Assembly: GCA_013397845.1 (NCBI GenBank)
Contig: VZTG01001540.1
Coordinates: 572,754 to 636,753 of the forward strand
Direction: 5' to 3'
Length of the DNA stretch: 64,000 bases
Origin: Melanocharis versteri
Lineage: Eukaryota > Chordata > Aves > Passeriformes > Melanocharitidae
Part shown: piece by piece, positions 63,401-64,000 of the stretch
Layout of the letters: the number at the start of each line of letters is the position of its first letter
Position numbering within the stretch: the first letter of the stretch is position 1
Translations under genes and position numbers: made by a program
Notes under the pieces: model-generated
The model's input: the letters and a program-made list of their open reading frames with translations, nothing else
Database searches by the model: none
What the model was told of the DNA's origin: nothing

Positions 63401-64000
63401 TCCAGGATGAGTGTTTTTCAAAAACAGCCAAATAATGGAACTGTGGCCTATATCTTCTCCAGTAGCGATGCAACAGGCAGGTCAGCCTGCCCCTCAGACC
63501 TTGCAATTTTAAATGTTTGTTTTGTTTTATTTCTTTTTTTCTGACCATTTCCGTAAGAGTGGGACAGAGGGCATAAGAACGACAAATACTAATTCAAGCA
63601 CTGAGAGTTACACTGCTATTTTTGAACTACCAATACGGTTTCCAGAGCAAGTAGCATTTACTAAGTGGAGAGTAAGCATTTACACAGAGGAGAAGAGTGG
63701 TGTTTCTGGGGGAGATTAAAGCTTTTCTTTCACAAATATAACTGAGTTACTTGTCATTTCAAAGGAAGCTGAAGATGGGAAAGGGGGAGAGCAGGTTCAG
63801 TTAGAAGCTTTTATTTTTCTTCCTCCTCCCCCAAAGGAATCAGGTTGATTCAAATGACTAGTTTACTAGAGTTCAAACTGTAATGCATTTCTGAAACATA
63901 CCCTTGGTATTTCTATATGCTCTCATGAAACATGCTTTGGCATTTAGAAAAAGACTCATCACACAATTCTCAATGGTTAGAGATATATACTCTGACGTAT

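Larger units (their letters stand above)
1205..64000 (-). other. PHIP: PHIP gene, 3' two thirds (25 coding exons plus 3'UTR)
   Basis: The gene runs right to left and is cut by the right edge of the window. Twenty-five exons join in phase into 1310 codons ending at TAA (6762-6764). The conceptual protein has, in order, the last WD40 blade, a middle region, a Lys/Ser-rich linker, a cryptic-Tudor/ancillary domain, two bromodomains and a basic tail ending in KANLIGW, which I recognise as PHIP rather than its paralogues BRWD1 or BRWD3. The family acts in the nucleus: it reads histone H3 marks and acetyl-lysine, serves as a CUL4-DDB1 substrate receptor (DCAF14), and was first described as an IRS-1 PH-domain binder. 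Mammalian PHIP is about 1820 residues, so about 500 N-terminal residues are missing here. The left limit is inferred from a polyadenylation signal. Identity rests on remembered family sequences, not on a search. Confidence 0.95.
54178..64000 (-). other. PHIP: PHIP intron (at least 9.8 kb, cut by the window edge)
   Basis: Acceptor gttgatgtatttcag at the exon starting 54177. I looked for the expected preceding WD40 exon (ending in an FNM-like sequence with a phase-0 donor) and did not find it, so the donor should lie beyond 64000. It contains a CR1 fragment (56655-56845), A-rich runs (about 58819-58837), T/G-rich tracts near 60792-60835 and 62243-62290, and a small perfect hairpin at 60396-60420. 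Confidence 0.7.

Overview
The window is a piece of a vertebrate, almost certainly avian, genome. It holds the 3' two thirds of one large split gene on the minus strand. I identify the gene as PHIP (pleckstrin homology domain interacting protein, also called BRWD2 or DCAF14). The avian call rests on four CR1-type LINE fragments, two of them reading through the typical CR1 3' end, on compact introns, and on the near identity of the encoded protein to vertebrate PHIP as I remember it. Base composition is AT-rich, and I see no bacterial-style operons, CRISPR arrays or tRNA/rRNA genes.

I could place 25 coding exons by splice sites and reading phase. They run from 54177 (first exon in the window) down to the stop codon at 6762-6764. 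Every junction keeps phase, and the exon lengths sum to 3933 nt: 1310 codons plus a stop. Below, 'window residue' numbers count from the first residue encoded here. About 500 residues at the N terminus, with the promoter and most of the WD40 propeller, must lie beyond 64000. Scanning 54178-64000 I found no further exon.

Layout along transcription: last WD40 blade (exon at 54049-54177); conserved middle region (48844-43757); Ser/Asp-rich and Lys-rich linker with nuclear-localisation-like stretches (35969-34043); cryptic-Tudor/ancillary domain (30956-21130); first bromodomain (21285-17240); short linker including a 51-nt microexon (15253-14735); second, atypical bromodomain (14451-10439); basic, Ser-rich tail with three GRKPK motifs (10439-6762); then an AU-rich 3'UTR of about 5.5 kb ending near 1205, just past an AATAAA at 1226-1231. 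Positions 1-1204 look intergenic.

The product is a nuclear chromatin reader and CUL4-DDB1 substrate-receptor type protein. The WD40 part serves ligase docking, the cryptic Tudor plus first bromodomain reads histone tails, and the basic tail probably contacts nucleic acid. The most notable sequence-level details are a GC-AG intron (9359-9682) proved by phase, a CAGCAG (NAGNAG) acceptor at the last exon, a frame-neutral 51-nt microexon between the bromodomains, Thr replacing the usual Asn in bromodomain 2, a poly(C)/G-quadruplex tract in the 3'UTR, and several local tandem duplications in introns. I did not find a previously undescribed multi-gene system; this is an ordinary, conserved eukaryotic locus.
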